From an uncultured Paracoccaceae bacterium (GTDB lineage: Bacteria; Pseudomonadota; Alphaproteobacteria; Rhodobacterales; Rhodobacteraceae): DNA of 64,000 nt. The notes below the pieces were generated by a model, which was not told the DNA's origin, searched no databases, and saw nothing but the letters and a program-made list of their open reading frames with translations. Positions 24,635 through 33,173 of this stretch are shown one piece after another. The translations under genes and the position numbers were made by a program. Numbering within the stretch: position 1 is the stretch's first letter; each line of letters starts with the position of its first letter. The stretch covers positions 27,270-91,269 of the forward strand of contig OY288167.1 of the NCBI GenBank assembly GCA_958439195.1, written 5' to 3'.

Positions 24635-25558
24635 TCAGGCGCGGGGATGCGCCTTTTCGTAGACTTCCATCAATCTGGCGGCATCTACGGCGGTATATGC
24701 CTGCGTTGTAGACAGCGAGGCATGGCCCAGCAGTTCCTGGATGGCGCGCAGGTCGCCGCCTGCGGACAGGAGGTGCGTGGCAAAGGAATGGCGCAGGGCG
24801 TGGGGCGTGGCGGTGGCGGGCAGGCCCAGTTGCATCCGGGTCTTTTCCATCACCAACGCGATGAGGCGGGGGTTGAGCGGGCCGCCGCGTGTGCCGCGAA
24901 ACAGCGGTTCGGTGCGGGACAGGTCATAGGGGCAGAGGCGGGCATAATCGGCCACGGCGGCGCGGGCGGCGGGCAGGACGGGGACGAGGCGGGTCTTGTT
25001 GCCTTTGCCGGTGATGCGCAGCGTGTCGGGCAGCGGATGGTCGGCCCCGGTCAGACCGAGGGCTTCGGATATGCGCAGGCCGCAACCGTAAAGGAGGGTG
25101 ACAACGGCGGTGTCGCGGGCGGCGATCCAGTCGGCGCGGGATTGATCGCCCACGGTATCCAGCATGGCGCGTGCGCCATCCTCGGACAGGGGGCGGGGCA
25201 GTTTGCGGCGGAATTTGGGGCCACGGGTGGAGAGGATGGCGGTGGCATCCGCGCCGTCACGATCGGCCAGCCACGCGGTAAAGCCCTTGACCGCCGACAG
25301 CGCACGGGCGAGCGAGCGGGCCGACAAGCCGCGTGCGCGTTCATGGGCCATCCAGGCGCGGATGTCCTGAATGGCGAGAGTGGTCAGCGCCGCCGTGCCT
25401 TCGGCGCCGCCACGGTGTTCGGCCAGGAAGCTGAGATAGGCCGACACATCGCGGCCATAGGCGGTGATGGTGTTGGCGGCGGCCCCGTCCAGCGCGCGCA
25501 GATGGGTGAGCCAGCGTTCCAGCGCGTCGCGTTGCTGGGGTGAGATCAGGGCCGTCAT
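24635..25558 (-). CDS. xerC: site-specific tyrosine recombinase XerC
   Basis: A 307-residue tyrosine recombinase. Catalytic residues can be read: Arg162 in GCGLRISEALG, the Lys of GKGNKTR (about 185-190), His253 and Arg256 in HALRHSF, His279 in LLGHASLSTTQ and the nucleophile Tyr288. The N-terminal SAM-like core-binding domain (LERWLTHLRALDGAAANTIT) is present. With XerD it resolves chromosome dimers at dif. It overlaps the DUF484 gene by four bases (ATGA), the usual partnership in proteobacteria, so it is the chromosomal XerC and not a phage or integron integrase. Confidence 0.95.
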   Translation of the reverse strand: MTALISPQQRDALERWLTHLRALDGAAANTITAYGRDVSAYLSFLAEHRGGAEGTAALTTLAIQDIRAWMAHERARGLSARSLARALSAVKGFTAWLADRDGADATAILSTRGPKFRRKLPRPLSEDGARAMLDTVGDQSRADWIAARDTAVVTLLYGCGLRISEALGLTGADHPLPDTLRITGKGNKTRLVPVLPAARAAVADYARLCPYDLSRTEPLFRGTRGGPLNPRLIALVMEKTRMQLGLPATATPHALRHSFATHLLSAGGDLRAIQELLGHASLSTTQAYTAVDAARLMEVYEKAHPRA

Positions 25559-26259
25559 GACAGCCAGCGGCGCATGGTCCGTTCGAAGACCCCGGCGAAG
25601 AAGGCCAGAAGGTCGGTGCCGTGGGTGGGTTTGAACTGATGCGGGTCTTCGGCGCCGAAAACCAGCATTCCGGGCAGGCGGCCAGCGCCAAAATCAAGGC
25701 GCATCAACGCCTCGGACCGGATCCATCCGGCGCGTTCGCCATAAAGGGCGTCATTGTCGGGCTGGACTTGACGCAGCACGACGGGGCGCAGGGGGACGTT
25801 GCGGCCCCCGGCGAGATAGTCGGTGACAAAGCCGGGTTCGGCCACGAACAGCACATCGCCCAGTTTGCGCAAGAGGGCGGGGCTGTCTTCGGGTTGGACG
25901 GATTCCAGCACCAGCCGCACACATTCGACGCGCAGGGTGCCCGCGACATCGGTGGCGAGGGTTTTCAGGAAATCCTCAAAGCTGAGCGGGTCGAGCATTT
26001 GCAGGATGGCGCGATGCACCTGATTGGTGCCCGCAAGGTTTTCGTAGGCGGCGGCGATGACCGAGCGGTGGGTGTCTTCCAGCCGGTCAAGCCGCGCCTC
26101 AAGCCGTTCCATTGCAATGCCGCGCAGATCGACGATGTTCGACCCCATCGCGCGTTCATTGGCAGCAATGAGGGCGTTCATCACATCGCGGTCTTCCAGC
26201 AGCAATTCCGGCTCTGACAAGAGCCGGTCGCGCAAATCAGGTTCGATCATAGGTGTCAC
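25555..26259 (-). CDS. DUF484-family protein (GAF-like)
   Basis: A 231-234-residue protein. MIEPDLRDRLLSEPELLLED, followed by the coiled AMERLEARLDRLEDTHRSVI and a GAF-like domain ending DLLAFFAGVFERTMRRWLS, matches the DUF484 family that sits upstream of xerC in many proteobacteria. Function unknown. A GTG at 26259 and an ATG at 26250 are both possible starts; the ATG is more conventional, the GTG has a closer G-rich tract. Lies downstream of fsa on the same strand with a 43-base gap. Confidence 0.88.
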   Translation of the reverse strand: MTPMIEPDLRDRLLSEPELLLEDRDVMNALIAANERAMGSNIVDLRGIAMERLEARLDRLEDTHRSVIAAAYENLAGTNQVHRAILQMLDPLSFEDFLKTLATDVAGTLRVECVRLVLESVQPEDSPALLRKLGDVLFVAEPGFVTDYLAGGRNVPLRPVVLRQVQPDNDALYGERAGWIRSEALMRLDFGAGRLPGMLVFGAEDPHQFKPTHGTDLLAFFAGVFERTMRRWLS

Positions 26260-26301
26260 TGCCCGTTATTCTTGGTGATTTGCGCGACAGGATAGCAGGT
26301 T

Positions 26302-26955
26302 TTACAGGATTTTCTGCCCTGTTTTTGCCCAATCCTTCATGAACTGATCCAGCCCCTTGTCGGTGAGGACATGGGAGGCCATCGCCTTGATCACCGCAGG
26401 GGGCGCGGTCATCACATCGGCGCCGATCAGGGCGCATTGGGTGACGTGGTTCGCGGTGCGGATGGAGGCGGCGAGGATCTGGGTTTCAAAGCCGTAATTG
26501 TCATAGATCTGGCGGATGTCACCGATCAGATCCAGACCATCAAGGTTGATGTCATCCAGACGCCCGATGAAGGGCGAGATGAAGGTTGCGCCCGCCTTGG
26601 CGGCCAGCAGCGCCTGATTGGCGCTGAAGCACAGGGTGACGTTGACCATGCGGCCTTCGCCCGACAGCACCTTGCAGGTTTTCAGGCCATCCCATGTCAG
26701 CGGCACCTTCACCGCGATGTTCGGGGCGATTTCCGCGAGCTTGCGGCCTTCGGCGATCATGTCATCGGCGTTCAGCGCCACGACTTCGGCGGAAACGGGG
26801 CCGGAGACGATGGAGCAGATTTCCTTTGTCACCTCGATGATGTCGCGCCCGGATTTCAGGATCAGCGACGGGTTGGTGGTGACGCCATCGACCATGCCAA
26901 GATCGTTGAGTTCGGCGATTGCCGCGACATCGGCGGTGTCCACAAAGAATTTCAT
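26302..26955 (-). CDS. fsa: fructose-6-phosphate aldolase / transaldolase-like protein
   Basis: A 217-residue short transaldolase (TalC/Fsa subfamily). MKFFVDTADVAAIAELNDLG, VDGVTTNPSLILKSGRD, the Schiff-base Lys in IAVKVPLTWDGLK, VNVTLCFSANQALLAAKAGA and SPFIGRLDD are family blocks. It acts in the non-oxidative pentose phosphate route or as an aldolase; the two activities cannot be told apart here. It is divergent from priA across a 60-90-base spacer and heads the minus-strand run toward DUF484 and xerC. Confidence 0.93.
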   Translation of the reverse strand: MKFFVDTADVAAIAELNDLGMVDGVTTNPSLILKSGRDIIEVTKEICSIVSGPVSAEVVALNADDMIAEGRKLAEIAPNIAVKVPLTWDGLKTCKVLSGEGRMVNVTLCFSANQALLAAKAGATFISPFIGRLDDINLDGLDLIGDIRQIYDNYGFETQILAASIRTANHVTQCALIGADVMTAPPAVIKAMASHVLTDKGLDQFMKDWAKTGQKIL

Positions 26956-27042
26956 CGGCGCGGTCCTTATGGGTTGCGGGGGTTTGGGGGCGGGTTTACC
27001 CCAAAGGGATGGCAGGTGAAAGACATATGCGGGTGCGGGCAG

Positions 27043-29235
27043 ATGCATGACCGGACCTATCAGGCGGGCGAGTTGGTCGGCGTGCTGACGACCGAGCCTT
27101 TGGGGCGGGTGCTGGATTATCGCGCGCCGGAGGGCGGCTGCGGGGACGGGGATTTCGTCGAGGTGCCATTGGGGCCGCGCCGGGTGTTGGGCGTGGTCTG
27201 GGGCAAGGGGCGGGGTGATTGGGACATTGCCAAGGTGCGCCCCGTGGGGCGGGTGCTGGACGCGCCGCCGATGCGGTTGGAATTGCGGCATTTTCTGATG
27301 CGGGCGGCGGATTACACGCTGACGCCGCTGCCGGCGATGCTGCGTCTTGCCACCCGTGCGCCGGGGTTGATGGAGGGGCCGGCGACGCGGCGGGTTTACC
27401 GTTTGGGGGGCGTGGTGCCCAACCAGTTGACCGATGCGCGGCATCGGGTGGTGGAGGTGCTGCGCGCCTTTGGCGGCGCGCCGATGACAATCGGCGAATT
27501 GGCGGAAGAGGCGGGCTGTGGTGCTTCGGTCATCAAGGGATTGGTGAAGCTGGGCGTGGTGGTGGAGGAGGACGCGCCGCGCGACCTGCCATTTCCGCCG
27601 CTGAACCCCAAGGGCGGGCCGGAATTGCAGGGCGATCAGGTGGCGGCGGCGGATGCGCTGGTCGCCGCGGTGGTGGCGGGGGAGTATGCGACCACGCTTT
27701 TGAAGGGCGTCACCGGATCGGGCAAGACGGAAGTGTATTTGGAGGCGGTGGCGGAGTGCCTGCGCGCGGGGCGGCAGGCTTTGGTTTTGTTGCCGGAGAT
27801 CGCGCTGACATCGGAATTCCTGAAGCGGGTGGAGGCGCGGTTTGGCGCGCGGCCTGCGGAATGGCATTCGGGCGTGACGCAGACCGAACGGCGGCGGGTG
27901 TGGAAGATGGTGGCTGAGGGGGGCGCGTCTTTCGTGGTGGGGGCGCGGTCGGCGTTGTTCCTGCCGTTTCAGCGGCTGGGGCTGATCGTTGTCGATGAGG
28001 AGCATGACACCTCTTACAAGCAAGAGGAGGGGGTTCTTTACAACGCGCGCGACATGGCGGTGTTGCGGGCGGCGATTGCGGGCTGCCCTGTGGTGCTGGC
28101 CAGTGCGACCCCATCGCTGGAGACATGGGCGAATGTCGAGGCGGGGAAATATGCGCGGCTGGACCTTTCGGCGCGCTATGGAGCGGCGGAAATGCCGGAT
28201 GTGCGGGCCGTGGACATGCGCGGCGAAAAGCTGGCGGCGGATCGCTGGATCGGGGAGCGGCTGGCCGCAGAGGTGGCGGCGCGCACGGCGAAGGGGCAAC
28301 AATCGCTGCTGTTCCTGAACCGGCGGGGCTTTGCGCCGGTGACTTTGTGCCGGGCCTGCGGGCATCAGGTGGGCTGTGACCACTGTGATGCGCGAATGGT
28401 GGAGCATCGGTTCCAGAAGCGGCTGGTCTGCCACCAATGCGGGGCGACAAAGCCGGTGCCGGTGGCCTGCCCGGCCTGCGGGGTAGAGGGACGGATGGCC
28501 GCTGTGGGGCCGGGGGTGGAGCGGTTGGCCGAAGAGGTGGTGGCGCGGTTCCCCGATGCCCGCGTGGCGGTGCTGTCATCGGACCTGTTCGGATCGGCGC
28601 GGGCCTTGAAGGCGCAAATCGAGGCGATTGCGGCAGGGGCGGCGGATATCATCATCGGCACGCAGATCGTGGCGAAGGGGCATAACTTTCCCCTGCTGAC
28701 GTTGGTGGGGGTGATTGATGCGGACCTTGGTTTGCAGGGGTCCGACCTGCGGGCGGCGGAGCGGACGTTCCAACTGATGCGGCAGGTGGCGGGGCGCGCG
28801 GGGCGGATGGAGGGGATGAAGGGCGTGGCCCTGTTGCAGACCCACCAGCCGGAGCATCCGGTGATCCGGGCGATCCTTGGCGGCGATGAGGAAGCGTTCT
28901 GGCGGGCCGAGGCGGCAGAGCGGCGGGCGGCGGGGGTGCCGCCCTATGGGCGGATGGCGGGGGTGATCCTGTCCAGCCCGGATGTGGCGCAGGTGTTTGA
29001 TTTTGCGGGCGAGCTGGCACGGCGGGACGGGCCTTTGCGGCGGGTGGGGGCGCAGGTGTTCGGCCCCGCACCCGCACCGATTGCGCGGGTGCGGGGGCGG
29101 CATCGGGTGCGGTTGTTGGTGAAGGCAGAAAAGGGCGTCGCGTTGCAGGTGGCGCTGGCGGAATGGGTGGCGCAGTTGAAGCCGCCGGCGAATCTGCGGC
29201 TGTCGATCGATATTGATCCGCAGAGTTTTCTGTAA
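27043..29235 (+). CDS. priA: primosomal protein N' (replication restart helicase)
   Basis: A 730-residue superfamily 2 3'-5' helicase that reloads the replisome at stalled forks. The N-terminal DNA-binding domain starts YQAGELVGVLTTEPLGRVLD. Walker A is GVTGSGKTEVYL near residue 223, the DEEH box is VVDEEHDTSYKQEEG near 318, and the zinc-binding segment is CRACGHQVGCDHCDARM with CHQCG and CPACG between about 440 and 480. Length is normal. The start is either ATG 27043 or the in-frame GTG 27016, which has AAAGGG seven bases upstream. Confidence 0.95.
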   Translation: MHDRTYQAGELVGVLTTEPLGRVLDYRAPEGGCGDGDFVEVPLGPRRVLGVVWGKGRGDWDIAKVRPVGRVLDAPPMRLELRHFLMRAADYTLTPLPAMLRLATRAPGLMEGPATRRVYRLGGVVPNQLTDARHRVVEVLRAFGGAPMTIGELAEEAGCGASVIKGLVKLGVVVEEDAPRDLPFPPLNPKGGPELQGDQVAAADALVAAVVAGEYATTLLKGVTGSGKTEVYLEAVAECLRAGRQALVLLPEIALTSEFLKRVEARFGARPAEWHSGVTQTERRRVWKMVAEGGASFVVGARSALFLPFQRLGLIVVDEEHDTSYKQEEGVLYNARDMAVLRAAIAGCPVVLASATPSLETWANVEAGKYARLDLSARYGAAEMPDVRAVDMRGEKLAADRWIGERLAAEVAARTAKGQQSLLFLNRRGFAPVTLCRACGHQVGCDHCDARMVEHRFQKRLVCHQCGATKPVPVACPACGVEGRMAAVGPGVERLAEEVVARFPDARVAVLSSDLFGSARALKAQIEAIAAGAADIIIGTQIVAKGHNFPLLTLVGVIDADLGLQGSDLRAAERTFQLMRQVAGRAGRMEGMKGVALLQTHQPEHPVIRAILGGDEEAFWRAEAAERRAAGVPPYGRMAGVILSSPDVAQVFDFAGELARRDGPLRRVGAQVFGPAPAPIARVRGRHRVRLLVKAEKGVALQVALAEWVAQLKPPANLRLSIDIDPQSFL

Positions 29236-29472
29236 GCCTTCGGCTGCAAGGACATCCGGCCGTAACCGGGCGTGAGTGATTTGTTCTGCGGCTGTGTGAT
29301 CCCGGTTTCCAGCCATCCAATAATGCATGGGGATGCCGACGAATTGGGGGATTTCCCCAAATCACGAATCGCCCAATATATCGCCACACGCGGGGCAAAC
29401 CTTTACGGTGCAAGGGGTTCCGGCCTGTGGATGCGTCGGGCGCGGTTGCGGTTGTGGGCGCGGGGGTGAGGA

Positions 29473-30021
29473 ATGACGATTTCGGGCGTCAGAGTTTCGG
29501 GGTGTTTGACGGCGGCGCAGATTGTGCTGGCCGTTTCCCTGGTTGTTGCTGTGCCGGGTGTCGCTGTCGCGCAGGCAGTGACCGAGACCGAGGTGATTGC
29601 TGATTTGCAGGAAGATGGATTCCGGGTGGTGAACACCGGGACAACCCTGCTCGGGCGGGTGCGGATCACGGCCAAGGGGCCTGAAGGCACGCGCGAGGTG
29701 GTTTTGAACCCGCGCAATGGCAAGGTTTTGCGGGACGTCATGATTGACGGGGCGGCCGAGGTGCCGATTTCGGTCAGCGCGGCACCCGTCGTTCCGGGTT
29801 CGCCCGTGGAAGCCGCGATTGCAGAGCCTGTTGCGGCGGCTGTGGACATACCGGAGGTGGAAGTTCAGTCGATGGGTCAGGCCGTGGGCCTAGCGGTAGG
29901 GCAGGCGGAGGGGCCAGACCCGAATGGTATCGGGGTTGGGGCGGATGCGGTGCCAGATCGGGCAGCAGATCGGGCAGCAGATCCGGCGGCAGATCGGGCG
30001 GCGGATCGGGCTGTCGAGTAG
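29473..30021 (+). CDS. secreted PepSY-like protein with D-R-A-A repeat tail (paralogue 3)
   Basis: A 182-residue exported protein. The signal peptide ends near VPGVAVAQA. One PepSY-like unit follows: TETEVIADLQEDGFRVVNTG, TTLLGRVRITAKGPEGTREV, LNPRNGKVLRDV. It aligns with the protein at 15036-15572 over the whole unit. A Val/Pro/Ala-rich linker leads to a C-terminal array of the four-residue unit D-R-A-A encoded by 12-bp repeats. GAGGA lies just before the ATG. No regulator is adjacent here, unlike at the first locus; priA is upstream and an MFS gene downstream. Confidence 0.72.
   Translation: MTISGVRVSGCLTAAQIVLAVSLVVAVPGVAVAQAVTETEVIADLQEDGFRVVNTGTTLLGRVRITAKGPEGTREVVLNPRNGKVLRDVMIDGAAEVPISVSAAPVVPGSPVEAAIAEPVAAAVDIPEVEVQSMGQAVGLAVGQAEGPDPNGIGVGADAVPDRAADRAADPAADRAADRAVE
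29956..30015 (+). repeat. 12-bp tandem array, five units, coding (D-R-A-A)
   Basis: Five head-to-tail units of GATCGGGCAGCA (with CCG, GCG and GCTGTC variants in the last three) encode the C-terminal tail of the PepSY-like protein. Unit length is a multiple of three, so unit number can change without frameshift. Confidence 0.9.
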
Positions 30022-30088
30022 GTCGCTGGTCAAGCCGTGGGCGATGCGCGGAGCGAGATTGCGCATCCAGTTTCGGGACAAATGCGGG

Positions 30089-30148
30089 CCAGAGTTTGGA
30101 CCAGAGTTTGGACTAGAGTTTGGACCAGAGTTTGGGCCAGAGTTTGGA
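30089..30148. repeat. 12-bp tandem array, five units, non-coding
   Basis: Five head-to-tail units of CCAGAGTTTGGA (one CT and one GGG variant) in the spacer between the PepSY-like gene and the MFS gene. Period and copy number equal those of the coding array 74 bases upstream, but the unit sequence is different. Confidence 0.92.
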
Positions 30149-30223
30149 CCGCTTCCGGGCTGCGAATGTAACCGACACAAGTTTTTTCTGTTGCGCAGTG
30201 GTTAACGAGCGTAAGCCGCAGGT

Positions 30224-31465
30224 ATGGCAAGACAGATTGTGACCCTGGCGGATGCGCAGCGGTTGCCGCTTTGGCGGCGACCCGAAAGCCTGTTGTTCCT
30301 GATGGCCTTTGCGATGCCCATCGCCTTTGCCACCTGGTCGGCGTTGTTGAACAATTTCGTCATCGAGGCGGCGCAGTTTTCCGGGGTGGAAATTGGCTGG
30401 CTGCACACGGTGCGCGAGATACCGGGGCTGTTGGCGATCGGGGTGATATTCTTGATCCTGTTCCTGCGTGAGCAGGTTCTGGGTGTCATGTCGCTGGGTT
30501 TGCTGGGCGTGGCGACGGCGGTGACGGCGTGGTTTCCATCCTTTGGCGGGATGCTGTTGGTGACGCTGCTGTCTTCCATCGGGTTTCACTATTTTGAAAC
30601 GGTCAATCAGTCGCTGCAATTGCAATGGATCGACAAGGAGCGTGCGCCGCGCGTTCTGGGCCTGTTGGTGGGGGTCGGATCGGGGGCGTCCTTGCTGGCT
30701 TATGGGGCCATCGTGCTTTTGTGGGACAGGCTGCAACTGACCTATGACGCGGTCTATCTGGCATCGGGCGGGATCACGGCGGGGATCGCGCTGTTTTGCT
30801 ATTTTGCCTATCCGCAGTTTGAAGGGCCGCATGCGCAGCACAAGCATATGGTGCTGCGCAAACGGTATTGGCTGTTTTACGCGCTGCAATTCATGGCGGG
30901 CGCGCGGCGGCAAATATTCGTGGTTTTTGCCGGCTTTATGATGGTGGAACGGTTCGGGATGAAAGTGTCGGAGATGACGATGCTTTTGTTGGTAAACTAT
31001 GTGTTGCAGATGGTGGCGGCCCCGACGATGGGGCGGGCGTTGGGCAAGTTTGGCGAACGCAATGTGATGGCCTTTGAATATATCGGGCTGACCTTGGTGT
31101 TTCTGGCCTATGGCGGGCTTTACTGGTTCGGCTGGGGTCTGGTGATAGCGGGGGGATTGTATATTCTGGACCAGATGTTCTTTGCGCTGTCCTTTGCGTT
31201 GAAGACCTATTTCCAGAAGATCGCCGATCCGCAGGATATTGCGCCGACAGCGGCGGTTGCCTTTACCATCAACCACATCGCGGCGGTGTTTTTGCCGGCG
31301 GCGCTGGGATATATGTGGGCGCGATCGCCGGATTATGTGTTTCTGCTGGGGTCGGGGATGGCGCTGGTGGCGCTGGCCTTGGTGCTGTTGATCCCGCGGC
31401 ACCCGGAGCCGGGATATGAGACGGTGTTCGGCGCGGCGGGGCCGCGAGCGGCACCTGCGGAGTAA
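30224..31465 (+). CDS. MFS transporter
   Basis: A 413-residue permease with about twelve hydrophobic helices, for example LFLMAFAMPIAFATWSALLN, LLAIGVIFLILFLREQVLGV and VFLPAALGYMWARSPDYVFL. The loop after helices 2-3 (FLREQVLGV) and the central HAQHKHMVLRKRYWLFY stretch fit a major facilitator. Substrate unknown. An internal helix pattern LQFMAGARRQIFVVFAGFMM recurs in a subgroup of MFS proteins with two-domain symmetry. Two strong palindromes follow the stop and could terminate transcription. Confidence 0.82.
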   Translation: MARQIVTLADAQRLPLWRRPESLLFLMAFAMPIAFATWSALLNNFVIEAAQFSGVEIGWLHTVREIPGLLAIGVIFLILFLREQVLGVMSLGLLGVATAVTAWFPSFGGMLLVTLLSSIGFHYFETVNQSLQLQWIDKERAPRVLGLLVGVGSGASLLAYGAIVLLWDRLQLTYDAVYLASGGITAGIALFCYFAYPQFEGPHAQHKHMVLRKRYWLFYALQFMAGARRQIFVVFAGFMMVERFGMKVSEMTMLLLVNYVLQMVAAPTMGRALGKFGERNVMAFEYIGLTLVFLAYGGLYWFGWGLVIAGGLYILDQMFFALSFALKTYFQKIADPQDIAPTAAVAFTINHIAAVFLPAALGYMWARSPDYVFLLGSGMALVALALVLLIPRHPEPGYETVFGAAGPRAAPAE

Positions 31466-31470
31466 GGCGA

Positions 31471-31517
31471 CAAAAATCTTTTGAAGATTTTTGGCAAATT
31501 CCTTGTGAAGGAATTTG
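31471..31517. repeat. two adjacent AT-rich palindromic hairpins
   Basis: CAAAAATCTT-ttg-AAGATTTTTG (31471-31493) and CAAATTCCTT-gtg-AAGGAATTTG (31495-31517), both perfect 10-bp stems with three-base loops. They lie between the MFS gene and msrA and may act as terminators; they resemble the clusters at 12635-12790 and 38517-38620. Confidence 0.85.
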
Positions 31518-31576
31518 GGGGCGTGGCGCAGCGGCGGGGTCGTCCTATATTGTGGTATAACTGAAGGAGGGCGCGC

Positions 31577-32224
31577 ATGTTCTTTACCCGCAAGTCGATG
31601 GAAATGGTCACGCCGGACAAGGCCCTGCCGGGGCGGCCTGAGCCGTTGCCGACGGCGGAGACGCATTTCCTGTCAGGCATTCCGCTGAAATCCCCTGTGC
31701 CTGCGGGCATGGAAGAGGCGATGTTCGGGATGGGGTGTTTCTGGGGGGTGGAGCGGAAGTTCTGGCAGGTGCCGGGCGTGTGGCTGACTATGGTGGGCTA
31801 TGCGGGGGGCTTTACGCCGAACCCGACCTACAAGGAGACTTGCACCCAGTTGACCGGGCATAACGAGGTGGTGCGGGTGATTTTCGACCCTGCCATCGTG
31901 AGCTATGCCGAGTTGCTGCAAGTGTTTTGGGAAGGGCATGATCCGACGCAAGGCATGCGGCAAGGGAATGATGTGGGGTCCACCTATCGCAGCGGGATCT
32001 ATTGCTATGACGACGCGCAGGCGGTTTTGGCGCGTGAAACAAAGGCCGCCTATCAGGCGCGGCTGTCAGCGGCGGGGTATGGCGCCATCACGACAGAGGT
32101 CATCCCGGCGCCGGTGTTTTATTTCGCCGAGGATTACCACCAGCAGTATCTGGCAAAGAATCCCGACGGTTATTGCGGCATCGGGGGGACCGGGGTAACC
32201 TGCCCCATCGGACTGACCGCCTGA
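31577..32224 (+). CDS. msrA: peptide methionine sulfoxide reductase A
   Basis: A 215-residue MsrA, which reduces methionine-S-sulfoxide in proteins. The catalytic Cys54 is in GMGCFWGVERKFW. GYAGGFTPNPTYKETCT, HNEVVRVIFDP, FWEGHDPTQGMRQGNDVGS, TYRSGIYCYDD and FYFAEDYHQQYLAKNPDGYC (with resolving-type Cys near the end) are family blocks. An N-terminal extension of about 45 residues precedes the fold, as in the longer MsrA forms. GAAGGAGG precedes the ATG at 31577. Confidence 0.96.
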   Translation: MFFTRKSMEMVTPDKALPGRPEPLPTAETHFLSGIPLKSPVPAGMEEAMFGMGCFWGVERKFWQVPGVWLTMVGYAGGFTPNPTYKETCTQLTGHNEVVRVIFDPAIVSYAELLQVFWEGHDPTQGMRQGNDVGSTYRSGIYCYDDAQAVLARETKAAYQARLSAAGYGAITTEVIPAPVFYFAEDYHQQYLAKNPDGYCGIGGTGVTCPIGLTA

Positions 32225-32260
32225 AGAAGCGGCGTCGCTTTTCTGGGGGGCAATCGAGGA

Positions 32261-33124
32261 ATGGGGTCGGGGCGCATCGACACGCGCACCGTTGGGCTGG
32301 AGGCGGGCTGTGCGCTTGCCCGGTGGCTGACGGGCAAGGAACACATGCATTATGGCCTGTGGGGCGGGCTGGAGCCGGTGGCGGCCAATCTGGGCGCGGC
32401 GCAGGAGGCGTATAGCCAGCGGCTGATGGCGCTGTTCCCGCCGGGGCGGTTGCGCATTCTGGATATTGGTGGTGGCGCGGGTGAGACGGCAAAGCGGTTG
32501 ATCGCGCTGGGGCATTCGGTTGAGATTGTGGTGCCGTCGGCGTTTCTGGCCGAGCGGTGCCGGGTGAATGCGCCCGAAGCGGTGGTGCATGAGGCGATGT
32601 TCGAGACGGCGGCCGTGCGCGGGCCGTTCGACCTGTGTCTGTTTTCCGAGAGTTTTCAGTATATTCCGCTGGAGGAAAGCCTGCCGCGGGCAAAGGCGTT
32701 GTTGGCGCCGGGCGGCGCGATCGTCATTGGAGACTGTTTCCGGCTGTCGGATGGCGAATGGTTGCTAAATCCGCATCGCACGGTGGGTGGCGGGCATGTG
32801 GTGGAGGCGTTCGAGGCAGCGGCGGCGCGGGTAGGTTTGGTGATCGAGGCGCGGGAGGATGTGACCGAACAGGTGGCCCCGTCGATTGATGTGGAACAGG
32901 CGTTCTTCAACGTGCTGGGCGTGGGTGTGGCCGGGATGGACCGAGAGTTGCGGGCCAAGCGGCCGGTGTTGCGCGGGCTGGCGGTGGGGGTTTTGGGGCG
33001 GATCATGGGGGTGCGGCGGCGGGCATCGCTGATGCGGCGGCTGACCGGGAGTGAGCGGACCTCGGGGGCGTTTCGGCGCAGCAACCGCTATTTGCTGATG
33101 CGGTTGCGCCCTGTGAAGGATTGA
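32261..33124 (+). CDS. class I SAM-dependent methyltransferase, substrate unknown
   Basis: A 287-residue protein. Motif I is LRILDIGGGAGETAKRLIAL near residue 65, followed by the acidic/hydrophobic strands FDLCLFSESFQYIPLEESLP and LLAPGGAIVIGDCFRLSDGE, giving a Rossmann methyltransferase. The C-terminus carries a basic stretch (GRIMGVRRRASLMRRLTGSE). The substrate may be a small lipid-like or hydroxylated molecule, but nothing visible fixes this. It lies 36 bases after msrA in the same direction and 50 bases before prmA. Confidence 0.82.
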   Translation: MGSGRIDTRTVGLEAGCALARWLTGKEHMHYGLWGGLEPVAANLGAAQEAYSQRLMALFPPGRLRILDIGGGAGETAKRLIALGHSVEIVVPSAFLAERCRVNAPEAVVHEAMFETAAVRGPFDLCLFSESFQYIPLEESLPRAKALLAPGGAIVIGDCFRLSDGEWLLNPHRTVGGGHVVEAFEAAAARVGLVIEAREDVTEQVAPSIDVEQAFFNVLGVGVAGMDRELRAKRPVLRGLAVGVLGRIMGVRRRASLMRRLTGSERTSGAFRRSNRYLLMRLRPVKD

Positions 33125-33173
33125 GGTTTACGCGCTTGTGGTTTACCGGGGCTGACCTTTCGGGAGTGTGACC

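Noticed and set aside
24635..25558. Tyrosine recombinase as a sign of an integrated element
   Set aside because: It overlaps DUF484 and sits among core genes, the standard XerC setting; no att-like repeats or mobility genes are nearby.
26956..28437. Long minus-strand extension upstream of fsa, antisense to priA
   Set aside because: The extension is low-complexity Arg/His/Pro-rich translation typical of antisense shadows; the real fsa start is MKFFVDTADV at 26955.
29956..30148. Possible CRISPR-like array
   Set aside because: Units are 12 bp, head to tail with no spacers, and no cas genes are near; these are simple tandem repeats.
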